Below, in pieces: positions 1 through 11,609 of a DNA stretch of 64,000 nt. The number at the start of each line of letters is the position of its first letter. The first letter of the stretch is position 1. The stretch spans positions 1 through 64,000 of the forward strand of contig JALNQF010000010.1 of NCBI GenBank assembly GCA_028456385.1, given 5' to 3'. The notes beneath the pieces are model-generated. The model was not told the origin of the DNA, did not search any database, and saw nothing but the letters and a program-made list of their open reading frames with translations. The position numbers were made by a program, and so were the translations under genes. The DNA comes from Ophiosphaerella korrae (Eukaryota > Ascomycota > Dothideomycetes > Pleosporales > Phaeosphaeriaceae).

Positions 1-72
1 CTCCCCCTTACGCCCAAACCTTCAACCGCCCCGCCTCCTCGGCCAGCCACACCGGCTCTCCCACCAAAAACT

Positions 73-126
73 CCCCCCCCCCCCCCCCCCCCCCCCCCCA
101 AACCCCCCCCCCCCCCCCCCCCCCCC
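73..126. repeat. poly-C homopolymer tract
   Basis: Two runs of C (73-99 and 103-126) are separated by AAA. Homopolymers of this length are prone to assembly and length errors, so the exact length should not be trusted. Confidence 0.9.
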
Positions 127-559
127 TTTCTTTACTTTCCGTCCTTTCTTCTCTGCTCCGCGCTTTCCCTTCCGCTTCCCATGCTCGTACCCCAACCGCC
201 CAAAATACCGCCGATTGACTCCCTCGCCAACCCACGGCGGTGACCGATTAGGTCGCGCTGGACGAACGGTTGGGTAGACGGTAGCCGCACGACGGGGTTT
301 GATTGGCGCATAGGCGTCGGCCGTTTAGACGGTTGAGGTTGTGGCTGGGGACGTGGACGTAGACGCTGTGGCTGTGGTCGGGGCCGCGTGGGTTGTGGGC
401 GTAGACGTGTAATTGGATGGGGGGACGCGGGGCGATAATGGGACGAGGACGCGGGCGGGGGAAGGGGTTGGAGGGGGATTGGGGCTTGGTTGGGGTCCCA
501 GGGTGGGGGGCGGGATTAGGGCGAGGGTTTGGTCGTGGAGCAGGACCCGGGATAGGTCT

Positions 560-650
560 TGGTTGTGGACCCGGGTTGGGTCGAGGTGCTGGATTAGGCC
601 GCGGTGCTGGATTAGGTCTTGGTCCTGGATTTGGTCCTAGGCTAGGATCT
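560..650 (+). repeat. short imperfect tandem repeat, G-rich
   Basis: Imperfect 18-base units of the form GGT-CGA-GGT-GCT-GGA-TTA recur two to three times and grade into related GGTCTTGGTCCTGGA units. Translated in one frame they give Gly-Leu-Gly-Arg-Gly-Ala repeats, but no gene model with a plausible start and flanking domains could be built. Confidence 0.6.
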
Positions 651-1452
651 CTAGACTATCAAGTTGTCAGCAGCTACATCTTGCAGTAGTAACAACATGA
701 CCATTTCATAAATTGGCTCTGCAAAAAACGATATGAAAATACTGTCAGGTTTGTTAATAAGCTTGGGGTAAAATTCCGAAGTGCTGTGTCGAAAATGAAT
801 ACTTGAATTAGCAAGTATGATAGGAATAAACCTTGGACTACAATCAGCGGCTATGTTTTCATGGATGCTAAACGGCATGGGAAACCGTATGCTAATTTCC
901 ATTATGCTTGAGCTCTGCTTGTCTACTTGAGGAATGGAGTGAGGTGTCGCTCCGTGGTGCGGACCCCTACATACTTTTCTGAAATGTCCAAGGGAGCTTA
1001 CTTTGTTGAACATCAAACTACACCTTTCACCTCTCCTTGATTGGCACACCCTGACTTGGCTTGGAAACTTCGTTGGCTGGACAAATACACGTGATGTTGG
1101 GCATTCCCATCTCATTTAATCACTGGCAACTAGAATAGTGCGATGATTTAATGGCGCATTCTTCACTTTCGATGTCCGTGGAGCCATCCTGATGTAATTC
1201 GTCTTGCATTATGGCATTCTTGTCTATACAAGACAACCTACAAGAAGCACATGTAGGGCATCTTAGTAGAACTGGTTGCCAGGTCAGTGTGGCTATATAT
1301 TAAATTGACGAGCCCTGAATACTACCTTCAATTATTGAAGAAATTCGATTCGGGTTGATATTTTCGCAACTTTGGTATCAAACTCCAAAATTACAAAAGA
1401 GCCAACAAACAGTGAGCTTCGGCATGTGAATTCTATCCAATAAAGCCCTACA

Positions 1453-3194
1453 TCAAAATCTCAAGCGTGTCACGACAAATGCGGCCATGAGATATATACA
1501 CTAGGGAAAATCAGTTCCGACCAAAACGCATTACCGCGGGAAAATTGTGCACTCACAGCAGACACTGCATATGGAAGTCCTAATCCAACTCCACCAAGCT
1601 CAATTGCACGAACCCACAATATTGTCATCAATGGAGCGCCAACGAGTGAGCCCAGTGTCTTCGTAAGCATGACTATACTCATATCCTGGCTTTCAGAACT
1701 CGCAAGCGTGATAAGTGAGGACTTTACTAAAGACATAGTAAAGACAGGCAGGGCCGAGCCAAGAGCATATATGATTAGAGCTAATATAATTAGTCTACCT
1801 GTTCTTGGAATGCCACGGCACACTCACCAGTAAGCAGCATCCAGAACCTGAAAGACAACGCCACACACAGCACACCAACTACTGAGATAAGAATGCTGCC
1901 CTGAGCACCTAGATAATTAAGACGGATCTCAGAGCCATGAACTGTCTTCGATGACATTGAAATCTTAATGATTCGTGGAACAATGACGGCCAACAATGTA
2001 AAGTTGACAATTGCTTTGGTTGAGAGCATGTAGCCTGCTTGTGCAAATGTCCACTCATATCGCTTCGAGATATACTGGACAAGTAGCTTGGTATCCGAGC
2101 TTGCAAGCGCAGTGAGAAAGAAGGATAGTAGAAGGACTTGGAAGTTCCGACGGCCGGTTACCAGTTGGCTCATTCGTTGAACTGCATGAAGGACACTGTG
2201 GAAAATGCCATCGTGTTGTTCGAAAGCAGTGGAGTAGCTACTGGCGCTTACATCATGCTCTTCGAGAAGTGGGTTGGCTTCTTCCTCTCCATCGGGTGTT
2301 GCTGTGGTACTGACCGATGCCACCCGGGTCCTGGGTAGCGAGCTGATAACTGGTATCGCACATATAAGTAGCGCAATATTAATCCAGAACGGCAGCCAAA
2401 GATTCCTACTCATGGTAAAAGATGCCAAAGTAGGCCCCATAAATGAGACAACATACGACGTAGAACTGACATACGAGAAGTAAGATGCACTAAATCGATC
2501 AGCCTCAATCCACAACTACCGCATAGATAAGTACTTACCGTTCAATATACTCCCTGGCCAGCCCCGACGTCAGCGTATAAATCGTAGACTGAAACACGCA
2601 CTCGCCACCTAGCACCGCCAAAAACGGCCCAGCGACAATATACTCCGTGTGAAAGAGGTGCGGATATTGTCCTAAATCCTCAGCACAACATCACATCACT
2701 CACACATGCCAAACAGCACAGATGCTTACCAACAGCCATTGCCCATGCACCTACACTCCACTCAGCATACACATCACACCCATGCTTATCATCGTCACTC
2801 ACTCATGAACACCCTCGGAACAAGATTCCACAATAGCACAACCCGCACGCCCCATTTTTGCGCTACATCGCTGAACGGCAAAGTCACGGCGAAATCTACC
2901 GTATAGAATCAGCCGGGCTGAATACAACGTGCGGGAAAGACACGTTCACATCGCCGACATACCGCACACAACAAGCACTGTCTCCATGACGCCCTGCAGC
3001 CACGCAAGGCGTCGCTGGACGTCATCGATCTTGCACAGTTTCTCGGGGATGGGGCTAGGGCGCGGATCGTGCTGGTCGTAGTACGCTTTGCACAGGCGCA
3101 GCTCGATCACGCGGTTGAGGGGGAGTGTGTAAAGCACGGTGGAGAGATTTACTAGGACGAGGAGGGCGAGGATGGGGGTGATTGAGCGGGCCAT
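1453..3194 (-). CDS. MFS transporter, 7 exons
   Basis: A multi-pass proton-driven transporter of the major facilitator superfamily, predicted in a cell membrane; substrate unknown. Exons (minus order) are 3194-2963, 2895-2803, 2750-2730, 2671-2539, 2489-1828, 1780-1557 and 1500-1453. All junctions are GT..AG and keep one frame, giving about 470 residues. The first exon holds a hydrophobic helix followed by PLNRVIELRLC, a motif I associate with a class of fungal MFS proteins. Later exons carry WNLVPRVFMSAWAMAVG, the loop after QSTIYTLTSG, and a large cytoplasmic loop with PDGEEEANPLLEE between the two six-helix halves. The family usually has an acidic leader before the first helix, so a further 5' exon above 3194 is possible. 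Exon 3 is only 21 nt. Confidence 0.8.
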
Positions 3195-3806
3195 GCGTAC
3201 GATGGTGCGGGATACATATCCCTCGCCGGTCTGTCGAAAGGTGCCTGCATATCGCGAATGCGTGTGGTGTTGAGCCGTGATAAGGGGCACGTGACGCAGA
3301 TAGGTAGGTACATCATCTAACCCCTTGGTTTCTCCACAACAACAATTATTACTGTAGACTAGGTAACTATCCCCCTGGCCTCCTATTCCTTCCAGCAGAG
3401 TGACATCGCGCAATAATCCCAATAATATATTCCTCGCCCCCACAACCCACGTGCCCATTTGCCCTTATCCAATCTACGATCGCGATCTCGCCCTCCCACC
3501 CCGGTTACCCACTGCCAACGCATCGCGCTAACACCAATCGAACCACACCTGCATCCCTCCCCAAATCCCCTAAAAACCTCGCCGTCCAACCCATCCGGTT
3601 TGTTATTGCCCTGTTTTCCTTGCTGGATGAATTGGATTTGCCCTGTTGCTGTTTGTAGACAGGGCTGGTGCTCCCCGGAGCTGAGTGCCCGACTAGGGCG
3701 ACGCCACATTCCAGGGCCGCGACGACTACCATGTTTGGACCGGGACTTTGCGGCGCCGTGGTTGAGGTGGGAGATCGACTTATTGGCTGTTGGATTGGAG
3801 GCGGCT
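3195..3806. other. intergenic, possible 5' exon of the MFS gene
   Basis: Several overlapping open frames exist but none has a recognisable motif. The stretch should hold the promoter and leader, and perhaps an N-terminal exon, of the MFS gene at 1453-3194. Confidence 0.4.
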
Positions 3807-4117
3807 TCATGTGCCCCTTACGGCGAAGTATAGTCCTACTATACACGCTGCAACAGCAAGAACTATGAGTGTGCCTAGGATGCTGCGCTGCTTCCACGCC
3901 TCGCGCTGCGCGCTGCGATTGATTGAGATGTAACTTCTGCGCCACGGAATGCCGTCCAGGACATCGAACGACTCGACGGAGGCGGGCGACGGGGGCGCAG
4001 ACTCAGGGTCGTTTTCGGCGTAGCGCGGACATAGGACAATGGCGTCGTCTGTGTAAGCCTGGGGTGTGTTAGCATTCGGGAGATAGGCGTGCTTGGGATG
4101 AGACGCACAGGAGTCAT
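3807..4117 (-). CDS. small tail-anchored membrane protein
   Basis: Unrecognised 86-residue protein. Exon 1 is only 9 nt (4117-4109, encoding M-T-P). An intron with GTGCGT..CCCAG ends joins it in phase 0 to exon 2 (4058-3807). The protein starts with an acidic, Ser/Pro-rich cytosolic part (DPESAPPSPASVESFDVLDG). A basic stretch with R, K and W follows, then a single C-terminal hydrophobic helix (LIVLAVAACIVGLYFAV) ending four residues before the stop. That layout fits a tail-anchored or type II single-pass protein. The start is chosen because it gives a consensus intron in frame. A longer 5' exon cannot be excluded. Confidence 0.55.
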
Positions 4118-5091
4118 GACTGGGCGTTGTGGGCAGTTGCGTGGTAGTTAGTTGGTTAGTGATGGGGAATGAGGGAATGATAGACAATGGCATATCAAGT
4201 CGTTCACGCATGAAGAGCGTGGAACGCATAACTGGGTATCCTTGCGGCGTTGGAGAAGTACTGCTCGCCCAAGGCCTCTCACACGCTGTTCGCAGCGCCA
4301 TGGTGAAACACGAAACATCAACACGCAATAGGCTACGGGATACCAATGAATCTGTTAATTTCTGGCTTTTTGGCGACCGTTTTTTTGTGCTTTCTTGCTC
4401 GAGAAAAGTGATGCTCGTCATAGTCCCCATTTACCAGCCCTTGGCTAGTGAAGTACAATCTGATGAGAAAGCGCACCCGTCTACTGAAGGCCTGTTCTGC
4501 TACCCATGCCTATTCGCATCAACGTGTAATTTTGGCCCGCTGGATCCTCCGCACACACCGGAAAAGGGAAAGAGAATCTCAGAGAGCAAAATTGGTATTC
4601 CGACGAAATATGGGAAGGAAGAGATGGGCATCGCTCTTCACCAGAGACAACAACATATGCGAGTAAGCATGCTGGCGCGCCTTTTGCTGACCCTGGTAAA
4701 GGAGGTAGCGCCAGGTGCAATCTCAGCGAATTGCTTACCCTCTTTTCGTGCCCGCGGCACAGACCGGGAACCATATTAGGCGGACATAATATCCAGGAAG
4801 CGGGGGTGTGATCTACCAGGACAGCTCAGTAACATGTATTTGAGCCCGGCAGTCAGTGATCCCCAGATTTTAAAGTCAAACGTGACAAAGGAAATACTTG
4901 AATTGGAAAACTGTAACTTGTGTTATATCAGAGGAAATGGGAGAGACGCTCGTAAATGCTAGGGGACCATGCTATGACGCTTATACACAAATGATTTGGT
5001 ATTGCGGAAATACCGGACTATTGGTAACGGTCTGTGGTGGTGGTGCTTTCGCAGTCGAGAGTAGGACCGGCACCTCAGACAGCTTCATGCT
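4118..5091. other. intergenic
   Basis: No gene seen. The longest open frame (4129-4779, +) lies over the promoter of the small membrane protein and has no recognisable domain. The segment also contains the 3' flank of the cyclin gene. Confidence 0.5.
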
Positions 5092-6366
5092 TCACATGTG
5101 CTCAGGATGGAGATAGTTGGTGTGATAGTACTGGCCTTGGTGTTGCATGTTTGAAGGGTGGTCGGAAGTAGGTGTTGTTGGGTAATTTGCAACAGGTTGA
5201 GATTTAACAACATAACCTTGTCCGAACTGGTCGCCTTCGGGAGTGATGGGTGGAGTGAGACAGCCATTTTGCATAACTGGCGCGCCGTAGATGTTCTTCT
5301 GGGGTGTTTGGGGGCCATAGGTGTCCATCATGCCCTTTGGCTCGTCTAGTGTAACAGTTGGGGGAGGGGTGGGTGGTGCAGCAGCACGTCGAGCAATCTG
5401 AGCTTGGCGTTGTAGGAACTCGTCAACAGTTGCAGACACATTTGACAATTGCAGTGATCCGTATTTGCGAGACAAGACAGGCGATGGTTGATACAAGTGG
5501 TTGGACAAGCCGATGACCGTCTGTGGGTCGTATGCGCCAGACCAGTCGGTTGTTCGTGCTTGGGGTCGGGAAAGGACACACCGGGCGAGAGCAAGAGCGG
5601 ATCGGGCCAGCACAGAGGGTCGAGTGGAGACAAACTCCTTGTGGAAGAGAGCAATCTCGGCGATGTACAAGGTCATGTGTTCGACTTCGGCATCACACGG
5701 AGCATCGGACAAGGCGATTTGGAGGAATGCGTCTACAGTGGTATGTCCAACAACCCAATTCAGGGTTTGCAAAACATGCCATTCCATTTGGGTGAACATT
5801 TCATCGTCGTAGAGCGAGCAGCACATCGACTTGAGCTCTCGTACGGTTGGGACGCGATCCTTCTTGTCACCGTACTTGGCGGCAATCAGGAGGGCAGCGC
5901 AGCCGACGAGCTGGTAGTGACGCTTGTAGACAACACGGCGAGAGCAGTAACGATCGAGAAGGTTGACTGCGAGGAAGAGGGTCTCGGGGAGCAATTGGAA
6001 AGCAGCATGAGCTTCGACTAGGAAGTCAAGCAGATAAGGCCGCATGAACCACTGAATCTCAGTCTGAATATCAATCGAGTTGACATCAGGCAAGGTTTGA
6101 GACTATCAAATATCAGCACAACGTCTCATTTTCAAGATTGATCAACTGACCTCCATGTGAAGCATGTGTTGCATGATATCCTCTTGGTACTCATCAGCCG
6201 CAAGTCTTGATAGCTCCTCGCCAAGAGCTCGCTGCTGCATCCTCGCAATGGCACGCTGGCGTTCGCGTTGTTCGGCTCGCATAGCGTAGATGCCGTCGTC
6301 ATGTGATTCGACCCAGTATGAGTCGCATTGTCCATAATGAGGCTGAGTTTGTTGATGGTACGCCAT
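5092..6366 (-). CDS. G1/S-type cyclin (Cln family)
   Basis: A regulatory subunit for a cyclin-dependent kinase, likely Cdc28/Cdk1 at the G1/S transition. Exon 1 is 6366-6151 (72 codons) and exon 2 is 6102-5092, joined in phase 0 by a GTCAGT..ATAG intron, giving 408 residues. The cyclin box starts in exon 2 at about residue 85, with MRPYLLDFLVEAHAAFQL, ETLFLAVNLLDRYCSRR and LVGCAALLIAAKY. The second cyclin fold carries QMEWHVLQTLNWVVGH and later SALALARCVL. These are the conserved helices of fungal Cln cyclins. The C-terminal 100 residues are Pro/Thr/Gln-rich and unstructured, typical of degradation-prone G1 cyclins. The N-terminal extension is Arg/Gln-rich. The 5' side faces a 5.2 kb gene-free region that may hold its control elements. 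Confidence 0.88.
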
Positions 6367-9300
6367 GTTGGGTGTAGTTGCGTCCGAGATATGATATGAG
6401 TGAGTAGGTGGTGAAGTAGCTCGTGAGTTGAGCTGTATTAGAGAGTGGCAGCCAGGAGGCAAGTGGTGTAAAGACAGGAAATCGTTCAATATGTAACGAA
6501 AGCCTCTAATCTCGTATTCCTCAAGTTTGACTGGGGGGAATATGCTAGCAGAGCCTGACCCCGCTATTAGTATACTAGCTTAGATGAATTAAGATATTTG
6601 CGCACCTTCAAGAATTAAGATATTAAGTTAAAGAGTGGCAGGTGTACAGGGCACACGGTTAGAAACAGTACAGGTTGAGGAGAATTGGATCCCTTGACAA
6701 TTGCATCCAGGAAGCGGTAGGCACTGGGCGGTTTTTCTTAACGAGCAGCGTTTGCTGCAGTGCAAAGGGAGGGGTCTAAGTGGCAGAGAACGAGCTAACG
6801 ACTCCGCAGGGTAAACCGCCAAGACTGGAATGCAAATATCCCAGGGGTGGCCGACACGAGCTACGCAAGGATTAGGCGTGTACACGCGATGGTGAGAGTG
6901 AAGGCCTACTGTGAATATCCTTCGAGTCACTGAAGGAGCAGGAGAGAGCAGGGAAAGAACTAGAAAAAAGTCAGCGTGCTCTAGGGGCTTGAGATGCGAG
7001 CGATTTCGAACAGCCAACGGTCGGAGCGGTCAAGAGAATAGTGGTCTAGAGAATTTTTAATGAGATAGCCTTGATATGCTAGCCATGGGGGGGGGGGGGC
7101 ACCCGATGGTAATATGTTGCATAGCGACGCAGTCTATGAATTGCTCAGATGGTGAATGAAGGGAACAGGCGGCCATGTGTGAACAGCAGCATTCACTGGT
7201 TCGAGGTATATAGTCAACCAGGAACTAGCTGCCTAGAGTCAGTGCACACCATTTTGGGTGCTGGTTTACGCAGACTGGTGCTGGTGAAGAAGTCGAGCGG
7301 GACTGGTAGCCGAGATGGAGGCATGATGTTATACGAAACGGTGAATACTGTAGTAGCGAGACCGGTCGTGTTCTCACTGTGCAGGAAGAGTGCAGTCCAA
7401 TGCTGAGGTACACATCTGCCCTTGTCTCAGGTCTCCATTCCTGATGGATGCCTTTGTTGGTTGGCCTAGGTCGAAATCGAATGCTTGGTCTGGGGAGAGA
7501 GAGAGAGGCGGTCGAATCCTCCTCTTGCACGCTTGCTACACCCTCCCAAGCCGGTCTCTCTTTATCTCATTCATCCTTCTATTCGTCCATCCGTCACGCA
7601 CCGGTCCAAATCCAGGTATTCCCAATCGGGCAGCAGCGGCCAGTCCAAGAACGGAAGGAAGGAAAATAGGAACGAACAACACACCCAATTCTCCAACACG
7701 CAGGCAACCAAAAACAAATGGCTGGAACAGAACAAAGACAACAACGTACCTAGCACAGTCCAGATGGCGCAAAGTGCACAGTGTTGCACGAGGCTGGGTG
7801 GGCAGGAGTTGGACTTGACGGCTGTATGTAGAGCGACAGACTTGGTAGGCGAGAGTCTCTGCTATCTCGAGTCCAGCTTGAGGTTCTGAGAAGTGGCGGG
7901 GTGGTGCAACGGGAAGGCTCAGGCGCAGCGCGGACGGGCAGGCTTGGGGTGGATCCGGTTGGCACAGAGACGGTGGACGGTGGATTGGGAGAGGCCGAGG
8001 AGCAGGAGACGGGGGGAGAGATTTATGGAAGATGGAGCCGAGAAGGTCAGCAGCACATCAGATCCAAGACTCCGTGCTCTACGGTGGTGGGGAGGAAGTG
8101 TGAGGAGAAGGGTGAAGGGGAGGCGAGGAGTGAAGAAGGAAGACGACCGCCGTCGAGACGGGCTGAGGGTTGGAAAACGAATGGCCAGCAACGCCCAGCA
8201 GCACCGTGGACTAGGACGGCTAGGCCGGATTCGCTCGACGACCCATCCCGGCCGGCCTACAGCAAGGAACACGAGCGCCTTTGTGATCCACGGCGCCGTG
8301 CGCAACACGACTCGGTTGGCTGGGCGTTGTTTTGCGTGTTGCATGCTGCCAGAAACACGCCTGGTTGCCAGAAACACGCTGGACGGCGGATTGCACGCGT
8401 CGCCGGGTCTTCCGCCGTGCTCGCGACTCGTCGCGAGCGGGCTGTCAGCCATCTACCACGGTGTGGCAAGCCGCAACCTCACGCAAATAGCGGTGGGCTG
8501 CACCGCGCTGGGCTGCACTTGCGCTCTGCGGCACCGCCGTCTGTGGACGCATCGTCGACTGCCTGTATCTATCGCAGACCAGTGAGCGCAGTCGGTACCG
8601 GTCAGCCAGCGCATGCAGCTACGGTAAGGTTGCAGCATGAGCCTTGGATGCCGTCCAATCTGTCTCTTGCCTGGCCGTCTGAACTTCTTGCTTTGACTCC
8701 GCCAAGGCCTCCATCTGGAAGTGCTCCGGCTGCTCACCACGCTCTTGTCGCTGGTGCGCACCCTGGTCCAGGAACCTAATGCCTGCTCCACCGCCCTTGG
8801 TCTCCCCTGCACCAATCTGGCACCAGTGAAGCAGGTGCTGGTCGCTAAAACTATCGTCATATTTGATAATTGATGAGACGCGCTCCCTCCTTTTACCACC
8901 GCGGATTAAGGCCGCAAAAAGAAGATGTTCGGCTCATCTCGACTGCTCGCAATCACCCACGGCAATCCTCCTATCCAGCTGCCCCACACGCACGCGTCTG
9001 GCGCATGGCATTCATCTCTGGGAGCGCTCGCTTTTTGCCTATCTTAAAGTAGCGAACCAGGCGTGCTGTGGTAGGCGGCGTCACACAGGCCTCCCTTACA
9101 TTGTCTTGACTCTAGAGCCTCGCTCTCCGTCGTTTCAATCGTTTGTTTCGCTGCACCTGTCACTGCGCCGCGCTTAATGCTTGATGAGCCTCCATGGACT
9201 CTTCCACCGCCTGCAATCTTCTCACCGCGTCTCATCGTTTTCTAAAATTGCCAATTCTGCAGCACAGGCGAAATGCATGCAGGCCGCTCCACCACTCATC

Positions 9301-11609
9301 CGTCCTGCCATGGCCTTCCCTTACCGGCACCCTACTCCATCTTGCATGCAGTCGGCATCTTTGTGACAGCCGCTTCATTGTTGCAAATCCATCCCGCAGT
9401 CAACCTGATGCACAGAGTGGAGATGGTACATGGCATTGCCAGCAAGGTAGCACCAAGCACTTGACGTTGCCCAGACAGCTTGGGCTCAGGCGTGCATCAG
9501 CCCCGTGCAAGTCTTTTGATCAATTGCATCAGCAGTCATCACTCGCAGCCTGGCGTTTCGTGAACTATTCCCACAGGCATGATGTGATTCGGCTATTGTA
9601 AATGCGGCCGGCCCGTGGCTCATCTCTCAAGGCGATACATGCTAGCGCGATCTTTCGCGTTTTTTGCACCTACCACCAAAAGCATAGCTGCCCTAGCCGC
9701 AGCCACATGCAGCTTTCTTTCTTGATTCTTCCATCAGCCTGCAGCCCGCCTCGCCCCATGCAGCTGCTAAACTAACAGCCGACATAGCTGACCGTGTTTC
9801 TACCAACCTCCGCCGCACCTTGTCACGTCGGGATTATGTCACAGTCGCGAGTAGACGCGTCTGATAGTGCTGAAGCCCCCAGCACGCGACCACGCGTTTG
9901 AGGCAACTTTCAACCCAGCTCCGGCCTTTTTTTTTTCTTTGCTCCTCTTCGGCCACGCTATTCTTGGGCCCGACACCAAGGAACGCTGGTGGAGAGAGCC
10001 GTTGCAGGCTGTGGAGCATCACCTACGCTGCTGTCTGCCTCCCTTGCCTGAGCAAATTCTGCCCAGAATTCAACGATTTTGCGGGACAGTACCCGCCGTA
10101 TGCTAAAATGCCAGTGACGTTCACACAGCAACAATGTGCATCGCTAGAGCGTGCCAAAGAGTCTTCGTGTCACCGGCGAGGCGCTGTGAAGGGATCCCTA
10201 GGCTTCTGTATCTATCGCTTACTGCGTTGCCACAGCACCTACCCTGACACAAGATACTTGTCAAGATCTGTGCGGTCTAGTCCAACATAAATGTGCAACC
10301 GTTGAAGCAAACTTTTCATTGTCCAAACATGGCTGCTGACGCACGCTGCATGTCTCAATACTCAGCGAAACACCGACCGACAGGCAGAACGTGAGGAGAC
10401 ACGACTTATTTACAGGCTCCTTGTTCCATGGTTGATGACACGGGCGGATGCAGCGTCGCCGTCGCGGAAGTCAGACCCCGCCTCAGCCCAGACCTTGGAC
10501 CAGGGCAACCATCAATGCTCCATCGCGAAATTGTCGCGAGCATTGCTTTTCCGCCTCCTGAAAACTTTCAGGCCATCGCGTGTGCACACGTACCGCGTAG
10601 AAAAGATGGAGGTGGTCGTCATGATCAGACGTCGCCGTTCGCCATGAAACCCTTGAATAGGGTTTGATCAGGCGCACTACCGTTTTCAAGTTGATTTGGC
10701 GGGGCTTTCAATAGCTCCCGCCGTGACCGTACACTGGTGGCTGCATTAACTCCATACGTAGATAGATGGACACTGTGGTTGTGTGACCTCGAGCAGATTC
10801 AGCCCATCTGCAAGCAGTATGTCATGACGTTATCTTGAAACAATAGGTCTTGGTCGTAGCTCAACTGGTAAATCTTAATTTTGACTCGCGAAGTGATGCC
10901 GAAAGCGACCTCAGGAACATTGACCTCGGGTTCTGCACTTGGTACGCCACACAAAGCGGAGCCACAGTGGGACCCGCATTTCCCGTCATACGCCGGACTT
11001 GCTCTCTGGAAACAATGCAATTATTCCCCCACCAATATTGTCAATACGACCTGACGTACGACAACACTAGAGCTAGTTTGTGATATGGCTACTCTTCCGG
11101 TTTCCTAGGAATGGAGGGGGACATGATTGATATCTCTACAGAATGTAGGAGCAGCATTCTTATTAGTGAAAGATGGCCCTCTCGTGATGCCTTGATGCTA
11201 CCTATAGTTTGAAGTATAGCCAACACTGTCTTTCATGCAACGTGACATTCATCGCTGGTTCTCCCTGGGGGTAGAATGCCTTCAATGGGCATGAGGACTA
11301 CATCCAGCCAATCCAGAGTATCAAGGGCCATGATCGAATCAATAAATGCACCCTATCTGATGAGTCAGGCCAGTTGTTCCGAATCAAAGGAAGTGGTTCG
11401 GGGAGCGATGCGGAGGTGTGGTCGGTCCCGGAGAAACCTTTCGGGGACCCACTCAAAAGTTTCGGCGCCAAGATATCAAGTTCTCATGCGACCGTGACAA
11501 CTTCAACAACTATGATAGCAACATTATTGGTTGCATGTGTCAGCTCATCAAGCTTGCGCTGAGTCTGTACACTTGATACGCAGCCGCGACCCAACTTAGC
11601 TGAGCAGAT
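6367..11609. promoter_or_regulatory. 5.2 kb gene-free region between cyclin and UTP4
   Basis: No credible gene is found. Two overlapping open frames at 7893-8779 are GC-rich and lack motifs. The region probably contains the cyclin promoter and leader plus the UTP4 promoter. Four ACGCGT hexamers occur at 8395-8400, 8992-8997, 9855-9860 and 9892-9897, and a TTTCGCG at 9653-9659. These match MCB and SCB/E2F-like motifs known to bind MBF/SBF factors at G1/S promoters in yeasts. Their function here is inference. A poly-G run lies near 7087 and a pyrimidine tract near 9930. Confidence 0.4.

Larger units (their letters stand above)
1..1452. other. gene-poor window start
   Basis: No convincing gene is seen. 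The first 240 bases are pyrimidine-rich on the + strand and include long C homopolymers. Bases 330-650 are purine- and G-rich, with imperfect tandem copies that would encode Gly/Arg/Leu-rich protein. An open frame on the minus strand at 651-1115 (154 codons) has no recognisable motif and is probably chance. Confidence 0.5.

Noticed and set aside
651..1115. 154-codon minus-strand frame as a possible gene end at the window edge
   Set aside because: No recognisable motif and no credible introns or partner exons.
7893..8779. Long overlapping open frames (230 and 292 codons) that might be a gene
   Set aside because: GC-rich sequence with open frames on several phases and strands, no domain or motif, no convincing start context, and strongly biased composition.
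10846..10890. Possible tRNA (TGGTCGTAGCTCAACTGGTAAATC resembles an A-box region)
   Set aside because: No B-box, no acceptor-stem pairing and no anticodon arm at the expected distance.
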